Of a stretch of 64,000 nucleotides of DNA, positions 9,144-17,399 are shown one piece after another. Both the position numbers and the translations under genes were made by a program. Source of the DNA: Paenibacillus sp. FSL K6-1096 (GTDB lineage Bacteria; Bacillota; Bacilli; Paenibacillales; Paenibacillaceae). The notes beneath the pieces were generated by a model. That model saw only the letters and a program-made list of their open reading frames with translations. It ran no database searches and was not told where the DNA came from. Each line of letters begins with the position of its first letter. The stretch's first letter is position 1. The stretch is from contig NZ_CP150274.1 of NCBI RefSeq assembly GCF_037977055.1, forward strand, positions 2,480,001-2,544,000, in the 5' to 3' direction.

Positions 9144-9533
9144 CTAAATGCTCTGCCGGTAAACACTATATTCTTTAGCAATTACCCACCCATTAAGACC
9201 ATATGAAGCGTAGATCACATAATAGTTGTAATTGTTATGTAGTAAACGTTCAAGCAAATCCTCTGTTCTTTCATAATACATCGGCCAAGCGGAGTCCTTT
9301 TGGTTATCTAACAATTTCTTATTGTCTTTGACAAATGAACTAATTTCGCATTGGCTAATATCAAGAAGAATACTCCCCTGCAACTGTGTTTCAAAAAAAT
9401 GCGCCAGGATATCAATGAACTCAATTATTATGGGAACTGAATTGTCTTTGCCGCCCAATGTTTGGAATGTAATTTTTGACTTTTGCAAATCAACTGTATA
9501 AGAAACAATTTCATTATCATGAATGCTTTGCAC
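9144..9533 (-). CDS. small acidic protein, possible immunity protein
   Basis: 129 residues from a GTG start behind TTGGAGG. I do not recognise the family. The product is acidic, rich in aromatic and Asn residues, and has no export signal, like many cytoplasmic immunity proteins of polymorphic toxins. The DNA is clearly more AT-rich than the glycosyltransferase genes to its left. It lies directly downstream of a second immunity-like gene and a toxin tail (9559-10160), which is the main reason for the suggestion. Confidence 0.6.
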   Translation of the reverse strand: MQSIHDNEIVSYTVDLQKSKITFQTLGGKDNSVPIIIEFIDILAHFFETQLQGSILLDISQCEISSFVKDNKKLLDNQKDSAWPMYYERTEDLLERLLHNNYNYYVIYASYGLNGWVIAKEYSVYRQSI

Positions 9534-9558
9534 CCAGATCAGCCTCCAAGGTCATTCA

Positions 9559-10071
9559 TTACATTATTTTGATATCGATATTATATCTTTCTTTAATGCC
9601 AGGAAGAACACGACTTAGGAGATCAGTTTTATTGGTAAACCCTAAATAATAGTCATACTCCTTCTCATCAATTGAAGAATAATATTCCTGATGAAAAAGC
9701 ACATTTAAATGCTGCTCAAACTCTTCTCCCTGCTTTATTACTACACATCTAAAAAGATTATCAATTTTAATCGCTTGCATTATATCTATTTTTTCCGTAA
9801 CTGAAAACCATATTATTCTTGGCGGCGTAGGTGACTCATCCCAGTGAGGTATTGTTTCTGTCCAAGGCAAAACCCATTCAGAATTAATGAACCGGCACCT
9901 ATCCAAAATGAACTTCTGCACATCGGCATCACAAAGAGGCATGTTGCGTTCATAAAAGGAAAAAAGTAAGGTCGAATTCTCAGCTAAAAACAAACTAAGA
10001 ATCACAGCAAGGTCCTCATCTGTTTCATTATGTTTTATCATACCGTAAGACGACTTAATAATAATTTCCAC
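9559..10071 (-). CDS. possible immunity protein beside a toxin remnant
   Basis: 170 residues from a GTG start behind AGGGGGAAGAGA. It is acidic and rich in Trp, Tyr and Asn, with no signal peptide or membrane segment. No family recognised. The start lies 14 bases after the stop of a short fragment that reads like the end of a polymorphic toxin (10086-10160), which is where a cognate immunity gene sits in Rhs/WXG-type systems. The role is inferred from position and composition only. Confidence 0.6.
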   Translation of the reverse strand: MEIIIKSSYGMIKHNETDEDLAVILSLFLAENSTLLFSFYERNMPLCDADVQKFILDRCRFINSEWVLPWTETIPHWDESPTPPRIIWFSVTEKIDIMQAIKIDNLFRCVVIKQGEEFEQHLNVLFHQEYYSSIDEKEYDYYLGFTNKTDLLSRVLPGIKERYNIDIKIM

Positions 10072-10085
10072 TCTCTTCCCCCTAA

Positions 10086-10160
10086 TTAATAATAATGTTG
10101 TGATGCAGGCTTTCCAGTCTTAGGGTCAATATATTGAAGATGGGCTTGTAACCCCAAGGT
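10086..10160 (-). pseudogene. C-terminal tail of a lost polymorphic toxin
   Basis: The reverse strand reads LQAHLQYIDPKTGKPASQHYY and a TAA stop at 10086-10088, with nothing toxin-like further upstream. HLQY-then-polar endings of this kind are common in nuclease-type polymorphic toxins. The fragment lies between two immunity-like genes, so the toxin body has apparently been deleted. It has no start codon of its own. Confidence 0.45.
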
Positions 10161-10173
10161 CAAAAGCTTTATT

Positions 10174-10670
10174 TTAAACTTCGATTATCATTAATCCATC
10201 TAGATACGATTCTATTGAGGAAGGTTCAAGCCAAGGCGATTCATTTGCCCTCACTGTATAGAAGCGTAGGACAATTTCTTCTCCGTCAAAGGATAGGACG
10301 AGAATAAACCTCTTATTGGGACTGAACTGCTTGTAAAGGATAGCCGCCCAACCTTCTATTATCTTTGTTGCCAGGATAAATACTAGAAATGGATTACATT
10401 CTCAGGGAAGAAGTCATTCAAATGAACATGGTTGTAATTTGCTTCAAATGCAGTTCTATCAGGGATAAATTGGTTTGATGAGAACTGACTTGGCAAGACA
10501 TCATTCCTATCTTCCCTTAGCAAAACACACCCTTCCCATTCGAAAAATTCAGCGAAAATAACGTTATTAGCCATGTTGAAGTCAATTTTGATTTCTGTTT
10601 GTTTTTGTTTATGCGCTATTTCATCGAGAAACTTTTTCATCTTGGAATTTATCTTCAAGCATTCTATCAT
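10174..10670 (-). pseudogene. frameshifted immunity-like gene
   Basis: An ATG at 10668-10670 behind GGAGGG opens a frame ending at a TAG at 10383, after PENVIHF. Reading on in another frame without a start gives a coherent protein tail (ATKIIEGWAAILYKQ, FILVLSFDGEEIVLRFYTV, NESPWLE) to a TAA at 10174-10176. The two parts together would make about 165 residues, so one small indel near 10380-10395 seems to have split a single gene. The tail resembles a Bacillus immunity-type protein I recall but cannot name. It could instead be a sequencing error. Confidence 0.6.
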
Positions 10671-10696
10671 CCCCAGTCTCCCTCCTTCACCACGCC

Positions 10697-10723
10697 AAAA
10701 AGGCCCCGGCATAAGCCAAGGCC
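10697..10723 (-). terminator. intrinsic terminator of the GH43 gene
   Basis: On the reverse strand a 9-bp stem GGCCTTGGC / GCCGGGGCC (two G-U pairs) with loop TTAT is followed by five T. It lies 17 bases after the GH43 stop. Confidence 0.8.
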
Positions 10724-10739
10724 TCCCCCTTGCCGCTCC

Positions 10740-11630
10740 CTACCATCCATCCGTCATCCGTACCGGCCGGATCGCGCCATCTGCAAATTCCAGCCGGTCG
10801 ATGCATAACATGCGGTTGCCAGGCTCGGGGTCTCCGATGATCCGGCGGTGGTAGACGATCAGCCATTCATCACGCTCCGGCAGATGCAGATATCCGTGAT
10901 GGCCCGGGCCTTCTGCCACCGGCTCCTGCCTTTCCAGAATCGTCCCGTGGTTCGCAAAAGGTCCCAGCGGACTGGTGCTTACACCGTATGCGACCCGGTA
11001 GGTCCCGTTCGTCCATCCGCCCATCGACCACATCAGGTAATACAGGCCGTCCTTTTTGATCATACACGGCCCCTCCACGTACCCGGGCGGGGTTACCGAA
11101 CGGAGGAGCTGCCCGTCTGCGAACGGAACGAACCCTGTCATGTCCTCATTCATCCGGCCCACATTGCAGTGTCCCCACCCGCCGTAATACAGATAGACCG
11201 CGCCGTCTTCATCCTTGAACAGATGAGCGTCAATCGGCTGGGCGCCATGGATGAACCGGTCAATTAACGGCCGGTGGAGATACCCCCGGTAAGGGCCTTC
11301 CGGGGTATCGGCCACGGCAATCTCCAGTCCCCCGGCTTCGCCGTCCTGCTGAATATCATTCGAGGCAAAGACCAGATAATGGCGGCCGTTATGCTCAAGC
11401 TGGGTCGGGGCCCAGACGGCTCTCCAGATCCAGGGGAAATCCTCCATGGCGATAATACTCTCATGGGTCTGCCAATGAATCAGGTCCGTGGAACTGAAGG
11501 CATCCAGATTCATCTGCCGGGTATATTCTGTGAATGATCTGGTAGCATAGATATAATGCCTGCCCCCATAAGTTCTGGCCTCCGGGTCAGCATACCAGCC
11601 CGGGATCACCGGGTTCGTAATTCCGCGCAA
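10740..11630 (-). CDS. glycoside hydrolase family 43 (arabinanase/arabinofuranosidase/xylosidase type)
   Basis: 296 residues, a single five-bladed propeller domain with no signal peptide, so it should act in the cytoplasm on imported oligosaccharides. The three GH43 catalytic carboxylates can be placed: Asp15 in WYADPE (base), Asp134 in QPIDAHLF (pKa modulator) and Glu186 in YVEGPCM (acid). The GH127 gene upstream on the same strand points to an L-arabinose-containing glycan. The two are separated by about 630 bases of repeat-bearing DNA, so this gene may have its own promoter. Confidence 0.88.
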   Translation of the reverse strand: MRGITNPVIPGWYADPEARTYGGRHYIYATRSFTEYTRQMNLDAFSSTDLIHWQTHESIIAMEDFPWIWRAVWAPTQLEHNGRHYLVFASNDIQQDGEAGGLEIAVADTPEGPYRGYLHRPLIDRFIHGAQPIDAHLFKDEDGAVYLYYGGWGHCNVGRMNEDMTGFVPFADGQLLRSVTPPGYVEGPCMIKKDGLYYLMWSMGGWTNGTYRVAYGVSTSPLGPFANHGTILERQEPVAEGPGHHGYLHLPERDEWLIVYHRRIIGDPEPGNRMLCIDRLEFADGAIRPVRMTDGW

Positions 11631-11676
11631 ACGAATCTCCTCCCTTGCTCAACACTCGTACATACTAGTAGCTGAT

Positions 11677-12123
11677 TGTATTTCGTGCAATAGAAATCGC
11701 ATAACTGACCGTAAAATGAGATTCTATTGTAGTTCATACAGTGGAATGTTGGGATTTGTGTGAAAAAGGGCCTCTTTTCAACATTCAAATGTACCGAATA
11801 CAATAGATTCTTTTTTGAAGCCTTTTTTGCAGCATTCCATTGTACAAAATGCAGTTGCTATCGTTCCAGCGCCTACAGTACCAGAATGACTGCTGCGGAA
11901 CGAGGTACTGAGTAGCTGCGTTCGTAGCAAACAACTCAGAGATAAATGTATTCTGTGCAGCTAAAAACAGTGAAACAGATGGCTTTCCGCTTCTAACTGT
12001 ATTCTGTACAACTACATTTGCCCGGATGGGAGGAAATCCAGATATAGCGGCATTTTAATTGCACCAAGTACATCTAAACAGAGATCCGGCGGCACATCCA
12101 GCGATTTAGTTGTACAGATTACA
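11677..12123. repeat. two tandem copies of a four-motif palindromic element (51/62/51 spacing)
   Basis: This fills most of the 634-base gap between GH43 and GH127. Eight 13-mers of form TGYA-N5-TRCA start at 11677, 11728, 11790, 11841, 11947, 11998, 12060 and 12111. Start-to-start spacing is 51, 62, 51, then 106, then 51, 62, 51. Examples are TGTATTTCGTGCA, TGTAGTTCATACA and TGTATTCTGTACA. Several sit at the centre of longer hairpins, for example an 11-bp imperfect stem around 11728. The spacers differ in sequence. No open frame crosses the block. Confidence 0.85.
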
Positions 12124-12264
12124 ATTAAGCCCAATTATGCCCAATTAAGCCTATCCCCCGCACCCTAATCGGGCACGCGCACCCTAATCAAGCACATCAA
12201 CCCTCAGCGAGCGATGAGCTAAACGAAATTTTCACACGTTTAAGCTGATGATACACCAGCAGCT

Positions 12265-14112
12265 TTACAACCTGTACAGCCCGCCATCCTCCTGCTCCCG
12301 CACCCAGACCTGCATGAAGCCGGGCTCCCGGTTGTCCCAGGCATAATAGGGGATGAACCTCAGCGGCCTGCCGGCTTCATCCGCACCCTCCAGCACCGTC
12401 ACCCCGCCCAGCAGCTCCGGCTGGTGCTCCACCCGGAACTTCGCCCCGGGCGGAAGGGAGAAGGCATCATAGGAGCACCCGGGATGATCGGTCTGCTCCA
12501 GGCAATAGACCACCGGTCCCCGCTGAACGGCGACCCGTCCCCGGTCCGCCTCCACCTCCGGCTTGGCCCGCACCCGGTTCACGGGCATCTCCAGCTCAAG
12601 CACGACCGTATCTCCCGGCGACCATGTGCGGCTCAGTACAAGATATCCTTGGTCCATGCACTCTTCCGCCCTGGCGGTACCCTTGCCTTCTGCCTTCACC
12701 ACCACCCGGTAGCCGCTGCACCACTCCGGCACCCGCAGCCGGAGACTGAACGCGGCAGCTGCAGCGGGACTCACCTCCAGCTCGATCCGGCCGTTCCAGG
12801 GATACCGGGTGCTCTGCTTCAGGCTGACGCCCAGTCCACTGTCCAGCACAAGCTCGGCTTCGCTGCTCATATATTGATTCACCGCCAGGCCCTCTGCGGT
12901 AACGGCATACACATATTGGCCGATAGCGGGGAGATAACGGGCCAGATTGGTCGGGCAGCAGGAGGTCTCGAACCAGGGCACCCGGTGATGCCCGCCCGGT
13001 GATGCCAGCGGATTCTCGTAGAAATACCTGTCTCCGGACAGCGAGATGCCGGACAAAGCACCGTTATACAGCTCACGCTCCACCACATCGGCGTACCGGC
13101 TGTCCCCGAAGGCCAGATTCATCCGGTGATTCCAGAAGACCATGGCTATAGCAGCGCAGGTCTCGCAATAGGCCGTCTCATTGGGCAGGTCGTAATCGGA
13201 GGTGAAGCCTTCATTATGCCTGGACGGGCCAATGCCGCCCGTCAAGTACATATTGCGTTCCACCGTATGGTTCCAGACCCGGTGCAGCGCAGCCGCATAA
13301 GCGGAATCGCCAGTAGTATGGACCACATCTGCCATAGCCGTGTACAGATACATCGCGCGGACGGCATGCCCGGTGACCTGCCTGATCTCGCGGACAGGAA
13401 CATCATCCTGGCAATAAGCCGGGCCCCAATCCGGGTTATCCCAGATTGCACCCGCGCCGTAGCCATGGCCGCGCTCCTCCAGCAGCCACAGCGCCAGATT
13501 CAGGTAGCGGCTGTTCTGCGTCACACGGAACAGCTTCACCAGCGCCAGCTCGATCTCCTCATGCCCCTCCACCCAGTGGCGCTTGCCGGGGCCGAACACG
13601 CTGTCATAATGATCGGCCAGACGGCAGGCCACCTCCAGCAGCTCACGCTTGCCGGTAGCCTCATAATAGGCAACCGCCGCCTCGATCAGGTGGCCGCCGT
13701 TATACATCTCATGCTTCTCCATGTCCGTCCACTTTCCCTCGGGATGCTCCAGGGTAAAGTAAGCACACAGATAGCCGTCTTCTTCCTGTGCCGCCGAGAT
13801 CAGCCCGATAATCCGGTCAGCCTCAGCCTCCAGCGCCGCATCCCGCTCCGACATCAGCGCATAGGCAATCCCTTCAAGCACCTTGTAGACATCGGAGTCG
13901 TTATAATATTTGCCCTCATAATGCCCTTCCAGCAGTCCTGCGGCCTTGGCAAAGTTATTGATGCGGCCGGTCTCCTCACATTTGGTCAAGCAATCCGGCA
14001 GGGTGGTCTGCCGGAGCACCTTCAGGCGCGGCTTCCAGAACTCGTCACTTATCGTTACACGGGTGAAGGACACGCCTTGCCAGGCATGAAGCTTCGCTTG
14101 TTGCTCTGCCAT
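12265..14112 (-). CDS. GH127 beta-L-arabinofuranosidase
   Basis: 615 residues, the usual length of the family, with no signal peptide. GH127 enzymes use a zinc-bound Cys as nucleophile. Here Glu301, Glu317 and Cys319 (in ETCAAIAMVFWNH) and Cys385-Cys386 (in WFETSCCPTNLAR) match the pattern of Glu and Cys residues described for the Bifidobacterium enzyme HypBA1. It would release beta-L-arabinofuranose from arabino-oligosaccharides brought in by the transporter encoded just upstream; the permease gene ends 18 bases before this start. The earlier half matches the long alpha/alpha-barrel expected of the family. Confidence 0.9.
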   Translation of the reverse strand: MAEQQAKLHAWQGVSFTRVTISDEFWKPRLKVLRQTTLPDCLTKCEETGRINNFAKAAGLLEGHYEGKYYNDSDVYKVLEGIAYALMSERDAALEAEADRIIGLISAAQEEDGYLCAYFTLEHPEGKWTDMEKHEMYNGGHLIEAAVAYYEATGKRELLEVACRLADHYDSVFGPGKRHWVEGHEEIELALVKLFRVTQNSRYLNLALWLLEERGHGYGAGAIWDNPDWGPAYCQDDVPVREIRQVTGHAVRAMYLYTAMADVVHTTGDSAYAAALHRVWNHTVERNMYLTGGIGPSRHNEGFTSDYDLPNETAYCETCAAIAMVFWNHRMNLAFGDSRYADVVERELYNGALSGISLSGDRYFYENPLASPGGHHRVPWFETSCCPTNLARYLPAIGQYVYAVTAEGLAVNQYMSSEAELVLDSGLGVSLKQSTRYPWNGRIELEVSPAAAAAFSLRLRVPEWCSGYRVVVKAEGKGTARAEECMDQGYLVLSRTWSPGDTVVLELEMPVNRVRAKPEVEADRGRVAVQRGPVVYCLEQTDHPGCSYDAFSLPPGAKFRVEHQPELLGGVTVLEGADEAGRPLRFIPYYAWDNREPGFMQVWVREQEDGGLYRL

Positions 14113-14130
14113 TTCTGCTCTCCGCCTCCT

Positions 14131-14961
14131 TTATCCTTTTAATCCCGTTAAGGTGATGCCCTCCAGGAAATAACGCTGGCCCAGCAGAAACACAATGACG
14201 CAGGGCAGAACGACCGTTGCTGAGGCAGCCATCAGCAGATCCCACTGCGCATTGTAGGTTCCCTGGAACATCTGCAGGCCCAGCGCGAGGGTGAACCATT
14301 TGTCGCTTTTCAGATAGATCAGCGGACCCATGAAGTCATTCCACGACGCCAGGAAGCTGAACAGGGCAACCACGATAATCGCCGAACGGCTTAACGGAAA
14401 AATAATCCGGGTATAAATCTGCCAATAACTCGCCCCGTCCACGAAAGCCGCTTCATCGAAATCGCGCGGGATGGTCAAGTAAAACTGCCGGAGCAGGAAG
14501 ATATTGAAGATCCCGCCGCCGAAGTAGGCCGGTACAATCAGCGGATACAGCGTATCGTAGAATCCCATGAGCTGCCAGCCCAGAAAGCTTGGGATCATCG
14601 TCACCGCTGCCGGCAGCATCATGCTGGTCATCAGCAGGGCGAATACCGCATCCCGGCCCTTCCACTGAATCCGCGAGAATCCGAAGGCTGCGATGCTGCT
14701 CGTGATTACGGTCCCAACCAGTACAGTAACCACGATAATCAGCGTGTTCCGGAAGAAGATATCGAACGGCAGCAACGTAAGCGCTTTATGAAAATTGCTC
14801 CATTGAAACGGCGCGGGAATCCATTCCGGCGGCATGGTGAAGATCTGCGCCAGGTTCATCAGCGAGCTGCGGATCAGCCAGACAAACGGAATGATGAACA
14901 TTCCCGAGATCAGGATCAGCGCCCCGTAGCCTGCGGCAAGTGACACCTTGGATGGCCTCAA
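14131..14961 (-). CDS. sugar ABC transporter permease, MalG type
   Basis: 276 residues with six predicted membrane helices and the EAAxxDGA-type cytoplasmic loop (DEAAFVDGASYWQIY) that contacts the ATPase. The ATG overlaps the stop of the preceding permease gene by ATGA. No ATPase gene is present here, as is usual for CUT1 importers in Paenibacillus, which share a common MsmX-type ATPase. Substrate is inferred as arabinose-containing oligosaccharides from the GH127 and GH43 neighbours. Confidence 0.92.
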   Translation of the reverse strand: MRPSKVSLAAGYGALILISGMFIIPFVWLIRSSLMNLAQIFTMPPEWIPAPFQWSNFHKALTLLPFDIFFRNTLIIVVTVLVGTVITSSIAAFGFSRIQWKGRDAVFALLMTSMMLPAAVTMIPSFLGWQLMGFYDTLYPLIVPAYFGGGIFNIFLLRQFYLTIPRDFDEAAFVDGASYWQIYTRIIFPLSRSAIIVVALFSFLASWNDFMGPLIYLKSDKWFTLALGLQMFQGTYNAQWDLLMAASATVVLPCVIVFLLGQRYFLEGITLTGLKG

Positions 14962-15845
14962 GCGCGGTCCCCCCCTTCATAATACACCCAGGACTTCGAG
15001 CTCCTGAAGACGATAAAGGTGAAGAACAGAATGATGAGGAACAGCACCCAGGCCAGCGCGGACGCATAGCCCATCTCGGCATCCCGGAAGCCCGTTCTCC
15101 ACAGATAGAAGACATAGAACAAGCTCTGATTATTCGGCCCGCCCTGCGTCAGAATATACGCTTCATTGAACACCTGGAAGGAGCCGATAATCGTCATGAT
15201 TGTATTGAAAAAGATCGTGGGCGTGACCATCGGAATGGTCACATGGCTCAGCTTGTGCAGCCAGCCGCCCCCGTCCACCTCAATCGCCTCGTAATACTGC
15301 CGGGGAATGCCGGATAAGCCGGCAAGGAAAATAATCACGGTGCTCCCGATGCCCCATAACGTAGTAAGCACCACCGACGGAATAACACTGCTCTCCCCGT
15401 ACAGCCAATTGCTGGTCGGCAGATGCAGACGGCTCAGCAGCGAATTAATGAGTCCGAGGTCAGGGTTAAGCAGCCACATCCAGATCATGGCCGAGGCTAC
15501 CGCCGGAACGATACTCGGAAGGTAGATGATCGTGCGGAAGATGGCTCTTCCCTTGACGTTGAGATTGAGCAGCAGCGCGATGCCGAAGGAGATTAGAATG
15601 ACCGAAGGTACGCGCAATAAGACGAAATAAAAGGTGATTCCCAGCGATTTATAGAACAGCTCATCCTCGCCTGAGAACAGCCGGACGTAATGCTCCAGAC
15701 CGGTAAAAGCGGTCTGCTCCTTAAATACATTATAGTTGGTCAGGCTAAGCACCAGGCTTGCGATCATTGGCCCCAGCGTGAAGATGGCAAACCCGAGGAT
15801 GGCAGGGGCCGTAAACAGCAGCCCGTAGAACATTCCCTTTCGCAT
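14958..15845 (-). CDS. sugar ABC transporter permease, MalF type
   Basis: I start it at the ATG at 15843-15845, which has GGAGG 5 bases upstream and gives MRKGMFYGLLF, a normal N-terminal cytoplasmic end before the first membrane helix. A longer frame to 15911 would add a non-typical Arg-rich stretch. The 295-residue product carries YYEAIEVDGGGWLHK, the EAA loop of binding-protein-dependent permeases. It forms the import channel with the product of 14131-14961. Confidence 0.92.
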   Translation of the reverse strand: MRKGMFYGLLFTAPAILGFAIFTLGPMIASLVLSLTNYNVFKEQTAFTGLEHYVRLFSGEDELFYKSLGITFYFVLLRVPSVILISFGIALLLNLNVKGRAIFRTIIYLPSIVPAVASAMIWMWLLNPDLGLINSLLSRLHLPTSNWLYGESSVIPSVVLTTLWGIGSTVIIFLAGLSGIPRQYYEAIEVDGGGWLHKLSHVTIPMVTPTIFFNTIMTIIGSFQVFNEAYILTQGGPNNQSLFYVFYLWRTGFRDAEMGYASALAWVLFLIILFFTFIVFRSSKSWVYYEGGDRA

Positions 15846-15858
15846 ATCGGCCTCCAGT

Positions 15859-17262
15859 CTATTCCTTGATATCGCGCCGCCCCTTAATCTGGGCCTGGGC
15901 CTTCTGCGCAATCGAGTCCATCGCTTCCTGGGCCGTCTGCTGCCCGAGCCACACCTTATCCAGCGCCGGATTGACCAGGTCCATAATATTATTGAAATTC
16001 TTCACATAGCCGGTCGGGGTCTGATGCCCTTTGGTCAGAATCACATCGACAATGGCTTCCTTATAGCCGGACGGTCTGGCGTCCAGATTCTCCGTCCATT
16101 TGGCCAGAAGTGCAGGATCGGTATACCAGTCCTTGGGGGCCGGCATCCAGGTTCCGGCGGTCAGCATGTCAATGGAGGCTTCAGGATCAAGCAGCGCCTT
16201 CAGCAGCTCCCAGGCCTCCTGGGGATGCTTGGAGGATTTGAAGATGGAGAACATGCCGCAGACGACGGTGGTCACCGGCTCCTTCATCACAGGCATGACC
16301 CCGACATTGAAGTTGAACTTGGATTGGGCGAGGGCTGCACTGGCCCATTGCCCGTCTACCGTCATCGCTACCTTTTTGGTCTGGAGCGCCACATTGGTCG
16401 CCGGAATATTCTTGGACTGCACCGGTGAAGGAGAGACATGGTGGACATTGATCAGGTCGGATATTTTCTGCAGCGCCTCCACCGCCTCCGGCTGGTTCAG
16501 CCCGAAGGTTTTGCCGTCTGCAGAGATGAAATCCCCGCCGTTGGAATAAATGAAGTTGCTGTATACCCCCCACCAGGTGGAGATGTTTGCTCCATATTGC
16601 TTGATTTTTTTGGGATCGAAGTCCGGGTCAGCCGCTGTTTTGCCATTGGTATCCACGGTCAGCTTTTTGGCCACCTCAACGAATTCATCCCAGGTCCAGG
16701 CATCCGCCACATTCGACGGGGGAGGTGCTATGCCGGCGTCCTTGAAGATATCCTCATTGTAGAACAAGCCGAAGGATTCCGGTCCGGGGCCGATTCCGAT
16801 CACATTGCCCGGCTCCAGGGAATAGGTAATATTAGGAACCAGCGTATCGGGACTGATCTCGGTATCCGTATCGAGAAATTCCTGGAGATTATAGAACTTG
16901 CCCTGCTCCGCCATCGGAAAAGCAATCGTACCCGACTCCATCATCGCGATGTCAGGCACATCATTGCCGGCAACCATCGTGGTCAGCTTGGTATCATAAT
17001 CAGCAGCAATGTGCTGAAGCTCAACCTTGACACTCGGATGCTTGGCCTCGAAATTCTGGATGGCTTTTTTGTAAGGAGCTACTTCCTCCGGTGAGCCCCA
17101 GACCGTCATCCGCAGCGTAATCTTTTCCTTCGGCCCGGCATTCCCCGAAGACGCGGAAGCCCCGGGATCTGCCGGTTCAGCCTTCGAGCAGGCAGACAAC
17201 ACAGCGGCAAGCATCAGCACCAGAGCCATGGCCAGGAAGACCGATTTCTTGGGTTGCAACAT
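15859..17262 (-). CDS. sugar-binding lipoprotein of the ABC importer (family 1)
   Basis: 467 residues. The N-terminus is a lipoprotein signal with lipobox LSAC, Cys25 being the lipidated residue, followed by a low-complexity Ala/Ser/Gly linker. The rest matches family-1 extracellular solute-binding proteins. It starts behind GGAGAGGGG and is first in the operon with the two permeases and GH127. A cre-like site lies about 85 bases upstream. Ligand is inferred as an arabinose-containing oligosaccharide. Confidence 0.92.
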   Translation of the reverse strand: MLQPKKSVFLAMALVLMLAAVLSACSKAEPADPGASASSGNAGPKEKITLRMTVWGSPEEVAPYKKAIQNFEAKHPSVKVELQHIAADYDTKLTTMVAGNDVPDIAMMESGTIAFPMAEQGKFYNLQEFLDTDTEISPDTLVPNITYSLEPGNVIGIGPGPESFGLFYNEDIFKDAGIAPPPSNVADAWTWDEFVEVAKKLTVDTNGKTAADPDFDPKKIKQYGANISTWWGVYSNFIYSNGGDFISADGKTFGLNQPEAVEALQKISDLINVHHVSPSPVQSKNIPATNVALQTKKVAMTVDGQWASAALAQSKFNFNVGVMPVMKEPVTTVVCGMFSIFKSSKHPQEAWELLKALLDPEASIDMLTAGTWMPAPKDWYTDPALLAKWTENLDARPSGYKEAIVDVILTKGHQTPTGYVKNFNNIMDLVNPALDKVWLGQQTAQEAMDSIAQKAQAQIKGRRDIKE

Positions 17263-17346
17263 ATTTTGAGCCCCTCTCCATACTTAAGTTCACTTAAGTT
17301 CAACCGGTCATAGCTGCAGTCTATGATGCTTTTAGTATAAAATATT

Positions 17347-17360
17347 AGATAGCGCTTACA
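17347..17360 (-). promoter_or_regulatory. cre-like catabolite repression site
   Basis: The reverse strand reads TGTAAGCGCTATCT, matching the CcpA consensus TGWNANCGNTNWCA at all but the last position. It is followed by an AT-rich segment that could hold the promoter of the binding-protein gene. Carbon catabolite repression of the importer would be expected. Confidence 0.5.
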
Positions 17361-17399
17361 TAACCCTAATCTCTTTGGATTGGTGGACTGGGATTGGGC

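Noticed and set aside
11677..12123. CRISPR array
   Set aside because: Regular spacing is present, but the repeats are 13-base degenerate palindromes in fours with mixed spacer sizes, and no cas genes are present.
13126..14142. 338-residue plus-strand open frame within the GH127 gene
   Set aside because: Antisense shadow of a gene with intact catalytic motifs.
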